This document shows, in pieces, positions 51,518-59,699 of a DNA stretch of 64,000 nucleotides; position 1 is the stretch's first letter; every line of letters begins with the position of its first letter. A program made the translations under genes and the position numbers. Source of the DNA: Arthrobacter sp. PGP41 (GTDB lineage Bacteria > Actinomycetota > Actinomycetes > Actinomycetales > Micrococcaceae); assembly GCF_002953935.1 (NCBI RefSeq), contig NZ_CP026514.1, positions 3,348,001-3,412,000 of the forward strand. The letters run 5' to 3'. The notes beneath the pieces were generated by a model. The model made no database searches and had not been told where the DNA came from. It worked only from the letters and a program-made list of their open reading frames with translations.

Positions 51518-53312
51518 ACCCGGCGACTTCGGTAAAAGACGCGGGAAAACCGTTTTTTTAGTATCGATCATAATTCTAATTGGCGGACTTCTAAGTGGAT
51601 GGCTTGCATTTCGTGCCTTGCAGATAGAAGCAGAAATGTCAGCTGCGCGGCCTCTCCTCTCTCAATTCGAGGATGAGCTTACAAAAGGGGATCTTCCCGC
51701 CGCCTCTTCAACTCTCGCAAAGCTTCGTGGCCACGGGGCCGCTTCGCAGTCCGCAGCTACCGATCCCATCTGGACAGCTGCCCGCGCGCTGCCCCTCATC
51801 GGAACGAACTTCTCCGCCGTCACCGAACTGGCTTTGTCTTCTGTCGAGTTGGCAGATGGGGCAGCGACACCGGTGCTCAAGACGCTCGAAGACATCAGTA
51901 TCGAAAAACTCATGTCCGGAAACGGCGGCATCGATCTTGCCGCCATTTCTGGCGCCAGTCCTGCCCTATCTTCGGCGGCGGACACCGTCTCCTTGACGCA
52001 TGGGCGCTTGTCAGACATCGAAACTTCCGCCCTTGTTCCGCAGATCGCCGCTCCCCTAGACCAGGCGATCGAGGCGCTCGCACCTGTGAAAGACAAGCTG
52101 ACAGATGCAGCGAACGCTTCAAAGATACTTCCGAGCTTATTAGGCGCAGAGGGCGCCAGAAACTACTTAGTCCTCGTACAGAACAACGCCGAGATTCGTG
52201 CCACCGGCGGCCTTGCAGGAGCACTCGCTGTTCTTCGTGCCCACGATGGAAGAATTGAATTAGTTACGCAGTCCAGCGGATCTGCCCTCGGAATGTTTTC
52301 CCCCGCGATCTCCGTGGACCCGAATCAGACGACCATTTACAGCAACCGGTTGGGAAAGTTCATCGGCGATGTGAACCTAACACCAGACTTTCCGACTGTT
52401 GCTGCGTCGGCCAAAGCCATGTGGGAAAGCCGGCATAGTGAACGCATTGAGGGCGTTATTGCAATAGATCCTGTTGTTTTAGCTCATCTGCTGGACGCAT
52501 CAGGGCCGCTGGAAGTTGCAAAAGATCCGGCAACTACGTCTGGGTTGCCTGCAACACTGACGGCAGGCAACGTGGTGAAAACGCTTCTATCCGATGTCTA
52601 TACACACCTTGAGGGCGACAGCTCACAAGACGCATACTTCGCCGACGTCTCGCGGAAAATCTTCGAATCAGTTTCCTCGGGGAGTATTCCTGGCCCCAAG
52701 CTGCTCGACGCACTCTCTAAAAGCGTAAGCGAGGGACGCGTTCTCGTTTGGAGTGCCCACAAACCGGAACAAGAGATTTTGACTCAGAATCCGTTGGGAG
52801 GATCGATTTCCGGACCAGCCGCCAGCGGCGCCGCATTTGGGGTGTATTTCAACGACGGGACGGGTGCGAAGATGGATTTCTACGTCAGGCGTTCTGTGCA
52901 GCTGGCAAAGTTCTGCGAAAATGACGGATACTCGCTTTACAAAGTAAGGGTAAAGCAAACCAACACGGCGCCGCCAAATGCTGCTACGTCACTGCCGGAT
53001 ACCGTGACGGGCGCTGGCCTTCACGGCGTCCCCGCAGGTTTTGTCCAAACAAATGTTGTCATTTACGGTCCCGCTTTTTCTCAGGTGGATATAACTAGAA
53101 AGGACGGTACCCAAGTCCCATTCGCATCCCACCTCCATGAGAACCGTCCGGTCGGTACCATGGCCACCAGGCTGGCGCCCGGCCAGTCTACTGAACTGGA
53201 AATGACGTTCATCACAGTCGTTCAGGACTCTCCGCCAAACATACGTGTCACGCCCACGGTGCAGCCTGTCCATGACGTCTGGCGGGTACCGGAATATGTT
53301 GGATGTGGATAG
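51507..53312 (+). CDS. DUF4012 domain membrane protein (copy B)
   Basis: A protein of about 601 residues, paralogous to the one at 31250-33148. One membrane segment lies near residues 18-38 (VFLVSIIILIGGLLSGWLAF). The extracellular DUF4012 core shows GARNYLVLVQNNAEIRATGGLAGALAVL, TPDFPTVAASAKAMWE, EGVIAIDPVVLAHLLDASGPL and AFGVYFNDGTGAKMDFYVRRS. The start was set at GTG 51507, after AGGGAG; an ATG at 51486 would extend it seven codons. It overlaps the BY-kinase gene by 11 bases, so the two are co-translated. The gene order is that of locus A, which argues that DUF4012 works with the kinase and the LAXTG protein. Confidence 0.9.
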   Translation: MNSKPGDFGKRRGKTVFLVSIIILIGGLLSGWLAFRALQIEAEMSAARPLLSQFEDELTKGDLPAASSTLAKLRGHGAASQSAATDPIWTAARALPLIGTNFSAVTELALSSVELADGAATPVLKTLEDISIEKLMSGNGGIDLAAISGASPALSSAADTVSLTHGRLSDIETSALVPQIAAPLDQAIEALAPVKDKLTDAANASKILPSLLGAEGARNYLVLVQNNAEIRATGGLAGALAVLRAHDGRIELVTQSSGSALGMFSPAISVDPNQTTIYSNRLGKFIGDVNLTPDFPTVAASAKAMWESRHSERIEGVIAIDPVVLAHLLDASGPLEVAKDPATTSGLPATLTAGNVVKTLLSDVYTHLEGDSSQDAYFADVSRKIFESVSSGSIPGPKLLDALSKSVSEGRVLVWSAHKPEQEILTQNPLGGSISGPAASGAAFGVYFNDGTGAKMDFYVRRSVQLAKFCENDGYSLYKVRVKQTNTAPPNAATSLPDTVTGAGLHGVPAGFVQTNVVIYGPAFSQVDITRKDGTQVPFASHLHENRPVGTMATRLAPGQSTELEMTFITVVQDSPPNIRVTPTVQPVHDVWRVPEYVGCG

Positions 53313-53483
53313 CAGTCAAATCCTGTCATGACGCTCAACAAACTGGACGTGGACATTGCTCCCGACGTCCTCCGGATGGTACGTTTTCCAAGGGTTCTAA
53401 ACTCGAAGTTTCTGCAATTGTCTCTTGCAGGAAGGTCGTCTCAATTCGAGTACATGTAAACAAACGTCTCCGGGGGGACATCA

Positions 53484-54065
53484 ATGAAGAAAATATTCGC
53501 AGCACTCGCGCTGGCCGGTTCAATCGCACTCGTGGGCACAGCGCCGGCAATTGCCGCCAACTATCCGCCCTTGCCGCCGGCGGCCACCGTATCCGACGCC
53601 ACTGTTGCGCCGGGTGAAACCTTTATTTTCACGGCTCAGGGTTTCCTTCCCGGCGAATCCGTGACCGTCACCATCACGCTCACAACAACCGGCGCCGCAA
53701 ACACTGGCGGCACCGCGGTCTCTGCAAGGATCCCGATCTTCCAGGCACCGATAACTGTCAACGCTACCGCTGATGCTCAGGGAAAGATTTCGGTTCCGCT
53801 CGCGTTGAACGAACCAGGTACCTACTCCATCACGGCGACGGGCAACACCTCCCGTGTAACTGCCGGTCCGGTCTTCGTTACGGTTGTGGCTTCGTTGGCT
53901 AACACCGGCGGTGCTCCCCTCGCCAACACCGGCGGAGCTCCCCTGGCGAACACGGGTGCTGACGCCAGCCTGCTCCTTTGGGGTGCAGCAGGCGTGGGCG
54001 CACTGGGCCTCGGTGCAGCAGGCGTCATCATCGTCCGCCGCAACAAGAACCAGGCTGCCGCCTAG
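53484..54065 (+). CDS. Small secreted LAXTG-anchored surface protein with tripled sorting motif (copy B)
   Basis: A 193-residue paralogue of the protein at 33332-33934. It has a signal peptide (MKKIFAALALAGSIALVGTA, cut after AIA near residue 24). The extracellular domain has ATVSDATVAPGETFIFTAQGF, followed by a Thr-rich part. The sorting region holds LANTGGAP twice and a third LANTG (residues 138-158), then LLLWGAAGVGALGLGAAG and the basic tail RRNKNQ. Only the last pentapeptide is at the usual distance from the helix. GGGGGGAC lies seven bases before the ATG. A strong terminator follows. Processing by a class E sortase is expected; no sortase gene is in this window. Confidence 0.9.
   Translation: MKKIFAALALAGSIALVGTAPAIAANYPPLPPAATVSDATVAPGETFIFTAQGFLPGESVTVTITLTTTGAANTGGTAVSARIPIFQAPITVNATADAQGKISVPLALNEPGTYSITATGNTSRVTAGPVFVTVVASLANTGGAPLANTGGAPLANTGADASLLLWGAAGVGALGLGAAGVIIVRRNKNQAAA
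53895..53957 (+). repeat. 24-base tandem repeat encoding LANTGGAP
   Basis: Two full 24-base copies (53895-53918 and 53919-53942) and a 15-base partial copy (53943-53957) encode LANTGGAP, LANTGGAP, LANTG. The copies differ at several synonymous positions (for example GGT/GGA, TTG/CTC/CTG). The repeats are therefore maintained as protein and are not a fresh slippage product. The copy A gene has LAKTGGVP then LANTG at 33791-33829. Confidence 0.85.
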
Positions 54066-54089
54066 CAGCAACGCGTCAAGAGCAAGAAC

Positions 54090-54132
54090 AGGTGGGTGGT
54101 TTTCCGGGCAGCCGGGACACCACCCACCTTTT
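54090..54132 (+). terminator. Strong factor-independent terminator after the LAXTG gene
   Basis: A perfect 11-base stem (AGGTGGGTGGT at 54090-54100, ACCACCCACCT at 54119-54129) with an 18-base loop containing further GC pairs is followed by TTTT. It lies 25 bases after the stop of the locus B LAXTG gene. It should end the kinase, DUF4012 and LAXTG transcript. Confidence 0.8.
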
Positions 54133-54177
54133 GCATGCCGCTGCATTGGACTGGCCCAACGACGGGTTGTGCAAGCT

Positions 54178-54333
54178 ATGACTGGTATGGGAAGACACTG
54201 GCGCAGGACACCACGAGAGTTCGACTTCTCCGTGCCGCTCCCCCGCCCCCAGGTGCTCCGCTATGTCCTTTTGGGACTTCTGGGGATTGCAGCCGTGGGC
54301 ACCGCAGCACTGGCCCTGCTCCGGACTACGTGA
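54178..54333 (+). CDS. Possible small one-helix membrane protein
   Basis: A 51-codon frame starting MTGMGRHWRRTPREFDF, with a hydrophobic segment near residues 28-47 (LRYVLLGLLGIAAVGTAALAL). Its TGA lies next to the VanZ-like frame. Third positions are reasonably GC-rich and basic residues precede the helix, as in a real membrane protein. There is no good ribosome binding site and no recognised family. The competing frame in the same region gives an unconvincing Trp/Pro-rich N-terminus for the VanZ-like gene, which supports this one. It may be chance. Confidence 0.35.
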   Translation: MTGMGRHWRRTPREFDFSVPLPRPQVLRYVLLGLLGIAAVGTAALALLRTT

Positions 54334-54340
54334 GTACGTC

Positions 54341-54799
54341 TTGAGGCATCTCCGTAGCCCCAGGGCTTGGCGGGTACTTCTCGTCGCGATGCTGGTCCCC
54401 CTGGCTTTCGTCGCCTTCTGGCCTGCCCCGGTGGACCAGCCTGTGGCTGGCACCCTCACCGGCATCCTGGACTTCCTTCACCGCCACGGAACTCCAGCTT
54501 GGTTCAGTTACAAGTTCGTGGAGGCCGCAGCGAATGTGGTCCTGTTTATCCCCCTCGGTTTTGCAGCGTCGCTTGCATTTGCCCAAAAGCGCTGGTGGCA
54601 AACTGGTTTTCTCGGACTAATAATTTCCGGGTGCATGGAACTGGGCCAGCTCATGTTTCTCCACAACCGCTTCTCCAGCCTGCAGGATCTCGTGACAAAT
54701 ACGTCAGGAGCTGCCATCGGCGCCCTGCTGGCCACTGTGGCCCTTAACAGGCTGGAGGTCCGCCGCCTCCCGGCAGCGGACCTCCAAAATGATCTGTAA
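54341..54799 (+). CDS. VanZ-like membrane protein
   Basis: A protein of about 152 residues with four hydrophobic segments. It contains EAAANVVLFIPLGFAASL, a following LIISGCMELGQLMF and the C-terminal LQDLVTNTSGAAIGALLA. The pattern NVxLFxPLG, ExxQ and D(I/L)xxNxxGxxxG is that of the VanZ family. VanZ confers low-level teicoplanin resistance in enterococci, but most homologues have no known role. The start is unclear: TTG 54341 fits the family's length, while ATG 54263 adds an unlikely N-terminus. It converges with galU, whose stop is eight bases away. Confidence 0.7.
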   Translation: MRHLRSPRAWRVLLVAMLVPLAFVAFWPAPVDQPVAGTLTGILDFLHRHGTPAWFSYKFVEAAANVVLFIPLGFAASLAFAQKRWWQTGFLGLIISGCMELGQLMFLHNRFSSLQDLVTNTSGAAIGALLATVALNRLEVRRLPAADLQNDL

Positions 54800-54807
54800 C
54801 GCTTTTC

Positions 54808-55698
54808 TTAGTTCACGAAGCCCTTCATCCAGGTCTTCAGGTCCTCCCCGAACTCGACGCGCTCGGACGCAAGCGTGATGACTGCCTTGAGGTAGCTCAG
54901 CTTGTCGCCCGTGTCGAAGCGGCGGCCCTTGAACACCACCCCGTAGACGCCGGAGCCCTCCCCCTCGCCGGTGGCAAGCGTCTGCAGCGCGTCGGTCAGC
55001 TGGATTTCGCCGCCCCGGCCGGGCTCCGTCTCCTCGAGGACGCCGAACACTGACGGGTGCAGCACGTACCGGCCAATAACCGCCAGATTGGACGGTGCCT
55101 CGCCCACTGCGGGCTTCTCCACCAGGCTGTTCACGCGGACGTAATCCTCACCGTCCACTGCGGTGATGTCCGCGCAACCGTAGGCACTGATCTGGGAGGG
55201 ATCAACCTCGATCAGGGCGATCACCGAACCGCCGGTCTTCTGCTGCACCGCCATCATGGTGCTCAGCAGATCCTCGGCTTCGTCAATGAGGTCGTCACCC
55301 AGCAGGACAGCAAACGGCTCGTTGCCCACGTGCTGCGCTGCGCACAGCACCGCATGACCCAGGCCTTTGGCCTCGCCCTGGCGGACATAGTGGATGGGGC
55401 CCAGCTCGGACGCGTGCTCCACAGAAGCGAGGCGGTCCGTGTCGCCCTTCTTCTCCAGCGCACGCTCCAGGCCTGGCTCGCGGTCGAAGTGGTCCTCCAG
55501 GGAGCGCTTGTTGCGTCCCGTGATCATCAGCAGGTCGGTGAGGCCCGACTTCACGGCTTCCTCGACGACATACTGGATGGCTGGCCGGTCAACCACCGGC
55601 AACATTTCCTTCGGCATAGCCTTGGTGGCGGGCAGGAAGCGAGTCCCCAATCCGGCAGCAGGAATGACGGCTTTGGTGATAGCTTTCCCCGTAGTCAT
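54808..55698 (-). CDS. galU: UTP-glucose-1-phosphate uridylyltransferase
   Basis: A 296-residue enzyme making UDP-glucose from UTP and glucose 1-phosphate, the base of most glycan donors here. It contains AVIPAAGLGTRFLPATKAMPKEMLP (nucleotide loop, about residues 10-34), QYVVEEAV, HYVRQGEAKGLGHAVLCA, VLLGDDL (metal Asp), SLVEKPAVGEAP, the sugar-binding GRGGEIQLTDAL and GRRFDTGDKLSYLKA. Length and motifs match GalU exactly. It stands convergent to the VanZ-like gene. It supplies UDP-glucose for galE and for the initiating transferase. Confidence 0.97.
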   Translation of the reverse strand: MTTGKAITKAVIPAAGLGTRFLPATKAMPKEMLPVVDRPAIQYVVEEAVKSGLTDLLMITGRNKRSLEDHFDREPGLERALEKKGDTDRLASVEHASELGPIHYVRQGEAKGLGHAVLCAAQHVGNEPFAVLLGDDLIDEAEDLLSTMMAVQQKTGGSVIALIEVDPSQISAYGCADITAVDGEDYVRVNSLVEKPAVGEAPSNLAVIGRYVLHPSVFGVLEETEPGRGGEIQLTDALQTLATGEGEGSGVYGVVFKGRRFDTGDKLSYLKAVITLASERVEFGEDLKTWMKGFVN

Positions 55699-55763
55699 AG
55701 CTGAACCTTACAAACCAGCTATGACTGATAGCAATTTCCCTGCCGGACCACCTATGCGGGCGG

Positions 55764-55973
55764 CTAGGGCCCGGACTCGGCCGAGAACGTGGTTCCGCCT
55801 TCATCCGTCACCATCTGGTCCGATTCCCTGAGCACAGCCGATGCGGAACAGTCATCGCAGCGGCCAACAAACTGGTGGGGGCAGGCCGCGAGGTTGGTCC
55901 CGTCCCCGGTGGACATTCTGATTCGCATGGTTCCCGCCGTTCCTGAATCGTCCCGGCTCACCAGGAGACTCAT
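55764..55973 (-). CDS. Possible small hypothetical protein with Cys/His cluster
   Basis: A frame of about 69 residues, with several possible starts up to 56129. The C-terminal half reads ACPHQFVGRCDDCSAS, a His and three Cys that could bind a metal or form a disulfide. Its third positions are GC-rich. No family is recognised and there is no clear ribosome binding site. The plus strand also carries open frames here, so coding is uncertain. It lies between galU and the phenylacetate operon. Confidence 0.3.
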   Translation of the reverse strand: MSLLVSRDDSGTAGTMRIRMSTGDGTNLAACPHQFVGRCDDCSASAVLRESDQMVTDEGGTTFSAESGP

Positions 55974-56183
55974 TCGTCCAACCGCCGCGCCGGTGGTGCC
56001 GGCGAATGCTGCGGTGGGAGCGTGGCCACTAAGCCCTCGCCTCGCCGGCACTTCCATTGAACAACCAGGCCAGGCGGGAAACACGAGTAGGCGATACGTG
56101 TTTACAACGGGCCAACCGTACTTACCCAAGTCCAGGGAACCGGGCCCTACCTAAGCCCCCATCGGGCCTGGCTCCACAGGCGC

Positions 56184-56963
56184 CTAACCCCCAAATACCG
56201 GCTCCCGCTTCTCCTGGAACGCCCGGAACCCTTCGGCATAGTCGTCTGTTTTGCAGAGCCGCGCCTGCTCGGTGTTCTCCTCCGCCATGGCCTCCCACAG
56301 GCCCAGGCGCTGGTCCCGGATGTGCGCCACCAGCTCCTTGCTGGCCACGAACGCGCCGGTGGCGCCGGTGGCCACCTTCGCCACAATCTCCCGGGTGCTG
56401 TCCAACAACGACTCCGCCGGCATGGCCCGGCTGAACAGGCCCTGGGCCACGGCCTCGGCGCCGGAAATCAGCTCCGCGGTGTAGATCAGGTCCAGCGTCC
56501 GGTGCATGCCCAGCCGCTCCGTGAAGTACCAGTGCCCGCCCGAGTCCAGCGTGGCCCCCAGCTTGGCGAACGGCGAGCCGAACTTCGCGTTCTCCGCCAC
56601 GTACACCACGTCCGTGGCCAGCAGCAGCCCCAGCCCCACGCCCAGGCACGCCCCGTGGGCGGCCGCGAACGTCGGAGCGGGGAAGGACGCCATCTTCTTC
56701 AGCAACGGCTCCACCAGCCCGCCCAGGTACGCGGCAGCGTCGTCGCTCTCCGGCTTCACCGCAGAGATGTCGCGGCCCGCGCAGAAGGCCCGGCCCTCTC
56801 CCCTCAGCAGCAGCGCCCGCACCTCACCGCGCGAGGCGGCGGCAGCAGCGTCGTCGTACGCCTGGGACAGCTCCGCCAGCGCCTGCTCATCCAGCGAATT
56901 CAGCTTGTGCGGGGCGTCCAGCACAACCTCGGCAACGCCGTTGGTGATGGAGAGGGAAATCAT
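56184..56963 (-). CDS. Enoyl-CoA hydratase/isomerase family protein, last gene of the paa operon
   Basis: A 259-residue crotonase-fold enzyme. It shows the oxyanion-hole blocks GRAFCAGRDIS (about residues 57-67) and HGACLGVGLGLLLATDVVY (about 103-121). GSPFAKLGATLDSGGHWYF follows, where the second catalytic acid would sit. In phenylacetate clusters this family includes PaaF (dehydration/hydration) and PaaG (isomerisation of ring-1,2-epoxyphenylacetyl-CoA to the oxepin). PaaG-like activity is likely given the gene's place after paaE. The symbol is left open because PaaF/PaaG cannot be told apart by eye. It follows paaE by 46 bases. Confidence 0.85.
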   Translation of the reverse strand: MISLSITNGVAEVVLDAPHKLNSLDEQALAELSQAYDDAAAAASRGEVRALLLRGEGRAFCAGRDISAVKPESDDAAAYLGGLVEPLLKKMASFPAPTFAAAHGACLGVGLGLLLATDVVYVAENAKFGSPFAKLGATLDSGGHWYFTERLGMHRTLDLIYTAELISGAEAVAQGLFSRAMPAESLLDSTREIVAKVATGATGAFVASKELVAHIRDQRLGLWEAMAEENTEQARLCKTDDYAEGFRAFQEKREPVFGG

Positions 56964-57009
56964 TGGGGCTCCTATTGTTCAGACGGGCAACGTTGGGACG
57001 GGTCAAGAC

Positions 57010-58251
57010 TCAGACGTCGAAGTCGACCGTGACTTCCTTGCTGGTGGGGTGGCTCTGGCAGGTCAGCACATAGCCCTTGTCCAGCTCATCCTGCTCCAGC
57101 GCATAGTTTTCGTCCATGGTCACGCTGCCGGTGACCACCTTGGCCCGGCACGTGCCGCACACTCCCCCGGCACACGCGAACGGCACATCCGGGCGGACCC
57201 GCAGCGCCGCGTTGAGGATGGACTCGCGGGCATGGGTGGGACTGGCCACCTCGCCCTGCAGGCCGTCCAGCTTGAACGTGATCTTGTACGTCTCCTTGGA
57301 CTCGTCCACCAGCACGGGACGGCCGGCGTTGCCCTCCGGCTTGTCCGGCTTGCCGGACGTGAACAGCTCGAACCGGACGTTCTCCGGCTTCACGCCGCGC
57401 TCGGCCAGGGTGTCCCGGCACAGCTGCACCAGCTCGAACGGCCCGCACAGGAACCACTCGTCCACATCGTCCGCGTGGATGGCGGTGCCCAGCAGCTGCC
57501 GGAGCTTCTCGGAATCGATACGGCCGGACAGGAGCGGGGCGATCCGCTGCTCGCGGGACAGCACGTGGTGGATGGCCAGCCGCTGCGGATACTTGTCCTT
57601 CAGGTCCGCGAGCTCTTCCAGGAACATCACGTCCATGGCCGCCTTGTTGGCGTAGATGAGGTCGAACCGGCACTCCGGGTTGGCGGCCAGCAGCGTCCGG
57701 GCGATGGCGATCACCGGGGTGATGCCGGATCCGGCGGCGATGGCCACGAAGTTGGCTTCCCCCTGGGAGGCGACGTCCCCCGCCAGCTCCTCCGGGTTGT
57801 TCATGGAGTTCATCCGGTTCTGCTCCACGGCCTGGCCGTCGCGGCCGTGCCGGGATACGAACGCGCCCATGGGGCTCATGACGTCCAGGGTGTCCCCGGC
57901 CTTCAGCTCGGCGTTGGCCCAGGTGGAGAACAGTCCGCCCAGGTCCTTCTTGATGGCCACGCGGATCTCGCTGGTGCCGTCCCCGAAGCTGCGCGGCTCG
58001 GCGCAGATGGAGTAGCTGCGGCGGATTTCCTTGGGCTCGCCGGCCTCGTCCGGCAGCGTGGTGCGCAGGGCCACGTACTGGCCGGGCAGGTAGTCGAACT
58101 GGCCGGCGAGCTCCGCGGGCACATGGAAGGCGACCTCGATGGCGTCCTCGGTGAGCCGGCGCACCTCCTTCACGGCGAGGGTGTGGAAGGACGGACGACG
58201 GCGGCCGGTGGCCTGCGCCTCTTCGGCGGCGGTCTGGCGGACAACAGGCAT
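57010..58251 (-). CDS. paaE: Phenylacetyl-CoA epoxidase reductase subunit PaaE
   Basis: A 413-residue flavoprotein passing electrons from NADPH to the PaaA di-iron site. Ferredoxin-NADP reductase part: RRSYSICAEP (FAD binding, about 77-86), GSGITPVIAI (nucleotide loop, about 175-184), LCGPFELV. C-terminal plant-type 2Fe-2S domain: CAGGVCGTC and a later Cys in VLTCQSHP, giving the Cys-x4-Cys-x2-Cys...Cys pattern. It is about 50 residues longer than E. coli PaaE; a segment rich in Asn and Gln around residues 137-167 accounts for part. It starts at ATG 58251, nine bases after the paaD stop. Confidence 0.95.
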   Translation of the reverse strand: MPVVRQTAAEEAQATGRRRPSFHTLAVKEVRRLTEDAIEVAFHVPAELAGQFDYLPGQYVALRTTLPDEAGEPKEIRRSYSICAEPRSFGDGTSEIRVAIKKDLGGLFSTWANAELKAGDTLDVMSPMGAFVSRHGRDGQAVEQNRMNSMNNPEELAGDVASQGEANFVAIAAGSGITPVIAIARTLLAANPECRFDLIYANKAAMDVMFLEELADLKDKYPQRLAIHHVLSREQRIAPLLSGRIDSEKLRQLLGTAIHADDVDEWFLCGPFELVQLCRDTLAERGVKPENVRFELFTSGKPDKPEGNAGRPVLVDESKETYKITFKLDGLQGEVASPTHARESILNAALRVRPDVPFACAGGVCGTCRAKVVTGSVTMDENYALEQDELDKGYVLTCQSHPTSKEVTVDFDV

Positions 58252-58260
58252 GGGGCTTCC

Positions 58261-58809
58261 TTACAGCACTTTGAAGTAGTCGAACGGTTCCCTGCAGTCC
58301 TGGCACACATAGAGCGCCTTGCAGGAGGTGGAGCCGAAGCGGGTGAGCTCTTTGGTGTTCAGGCTGGCGCACTGCGGGCACTTGACGGCCATCTTCAGCC
58401 GGATGGGGCCGGCGTGCCGTGCTGTTTTTCCACCTGCGGCCGCGTTGCCCGCCGGCGGGGCGATGCCGTATTCCTGCAGCTTCTGCTTTCCGGCGTCCGT
58501 CATCCAGTCCGTGGTCCAGGCCGGGGCGAGCACCTGGTCCACCTCCACGTCCGGGTATCCTTCTTTGGCAAACGCCGTCTTGAGGTCATCGCGGATGGCG
58601 TCCATGGCCGGGCAGCCCGAGTAGGTGGGCGTGATGGTGACCCTTACCTTTTCGCCCGTCACGTCCACATTCCGCAGGATTCCCAGGTCCTCGATGCTCA
58701 GCACCGGGATCTCCGGGTCCACCACGGTGGCGGCGATGTCCCAGGCCTTCTGCCGGGGCGTGCGGGTCCGGGTTTCGAAATCGGAGATGTACATGTCCAT
58801 GACGGTCAC
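58261..58809 (-). CDS. paaD: Phenylacetyl-CoA epoxidase maturation subunit PaaD
   Basis: A 182-residue protein of the MIP18/DUF59 group, needed for the epoxidase to mature (Fe-S insertion in PaaE is proposed). The N-terminal DUF59 segment has VVDPEIPVLSIEDLG and PTYSGCPAMDAI with its conserved Cys. A C-terminal zinc-ribbon has CPQCASLNT and CQDCREPF. The GTG start overlaps the paaC stop by four bases (GTGA), so it is translationally coupled. Its presence with paaABCE confirms the complete complex. Confidence 0.94.
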   Translation of the reverse strand: MTVMDMYISDFETRTRTPRQKAWDIAATVVDPEIPVLSIEDLGILRNVDVTGEKVRVTITPTYSGCPAMDAIRDDLKTAFAKEGYPDVEVDQVLAPAWTTDWMTDAGKQKLQEYGIAPPAGNAAAGGKTARHAGPIRLKMAVKCPQCASLNTKELTRFGSTSCKALYVCQDCREPFDYFKVL

Positions 58810-59699
58810 CAGCTTGCCCCGGGATGCTCGCGGGCCAGCACCTGCATTTCGGCCAGGATGTAGCCGAGGTACTCGGAATGCCTGCCCTGCCGGCCGCCGC
58901 CGGGTGCGGCTGGAACGTCCGGGACCTCCAGCCCGGCCTCGGCCAGGACTTCGCCGGTCAGCCGGTCGAAGTCCTCTTTGAGCGAGGAAGGCTCGACGGC
59001 GATGCCAGCCTCCGCGAGGCGGCGCGTCAGGTGGTCATCGCGGAAGAGTTCCTCCACGTACGGCCACATGATGCGCAGGCCGTGGATCATTCGGGTGCGG
59101 GATTCCTCCGTGCCGCCGGCCAGGCGCAGGATCCACTGGGCGCTGTGGTCCCGGTGGTAATCCACTTCCTTCACGGCCTTCGCGGCGATGGCGGCCAGTG
59201 TGGCGTCTGTTGACTCCGTGAGGCGGCGGTAGAGCTCGTACTGGTAGTAGCTCACCACGAACTGGCGGGCGATGGTGGCGGCGAAGTCGCCGTTGGGCTG
59301 TTCGAACAGGTGCGCGGAGCGGAACTCGTGCTCGCGGCGGAAGTAGGCGAGGTCATCCTCGGACTTGGGCGTTCCGTCCTCGTTTTCGAGGGCTCCCCCG
59401 GCGTAGCTGAGGAACGAGCGGGCGTGGCCCAGCTGGTCCAGGGCGATGTTGCCCAGGGCCACGTCCTCCTCCAGCTCGGGCGCGCGGGAGATCCAGTGGC
59501 CCAGTCGCTGGGCGAGGATCAGGGCGTCGTCGCCCAGGCGTAGCGCGTATTCGGCCACATCCTCGGTGGGCTTGGCCAGGCCGGTGCGGACCTCGAGCGC
59601 GATGTCCTCCGGGCGGAGGGCGTTGCCGGGGGTGATGCGGGTGGCGGAGGCGTTGCTGTCTCCCGCCACGCCGGTGGAAATGTCGCCGTGGCCGCTCAC
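58806..59699 (-). CDS. paaC: Phenylacetyl-CoA epoxidase structural subunit PaaC
   Basis: A 297-residue ferritin-like subunit, a paralogue of PaaA that lacks the full di-iron set and stabilises the complex. Conserved blocks are LRLGDDALILAQRLGHWISRAPELEEDVALGNIALDQLGHARSFL (about 51-95), REHEFR, ARQFVVSYYQYELY, KEVDYHRDHSAQW and the basic MIHGLRIMWPYVEEL. The first 35 residues are an extension with no clear homology. The GTG start overlaps the paaB stop by four bases. Confidence 0.95.
   Translation of the reverse strand: MSGHGDISTGVAGDSNASATRITPGNALRPEDIALEVRTGLAKPTEDVAEYALRLGDDALILAQRLGHWISRAPELEEDVALGNIALDQLGHARSFLSYAGGALENEDGTPKSEDDLAYFRREHEFRSAHLFEQPNGDFAATIARQFVVSYYQYELYRRLTESTDATLAAIAAKAVKEVDYHRDHSAQWILRLAGGTEESRTRMIHGLRIMWPYVEELFRDDHLTRRLAEAGIAVEPSSLKEDFDRLTGEVLAEAGLEVPDVPAAPGGGRQGRHSEYLGYILAEMQVLAREHPGASW

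Noticed and set aside
28273..54065. The repeated module as an assembly duplication
   Set aside because: The two copies differ at many synonymous positions and in gene content (one has an added transferase), so they are true diverged paralogues.
56145..56170. GGCCC...GGGCC hairpin as a terminator of the paa operon
   Set aside because: The stem is only five bases with a long loop and no T run on the minus strand.
56506..58863. 785-residue plus-strand open frame opposite the paa genes
   Set aside because: It is antisense to paaE, paaD and the hydratase gene, which have clear catalytic motifs. Long antisense frames are expected at this GC content, and it has no recognisable domain.
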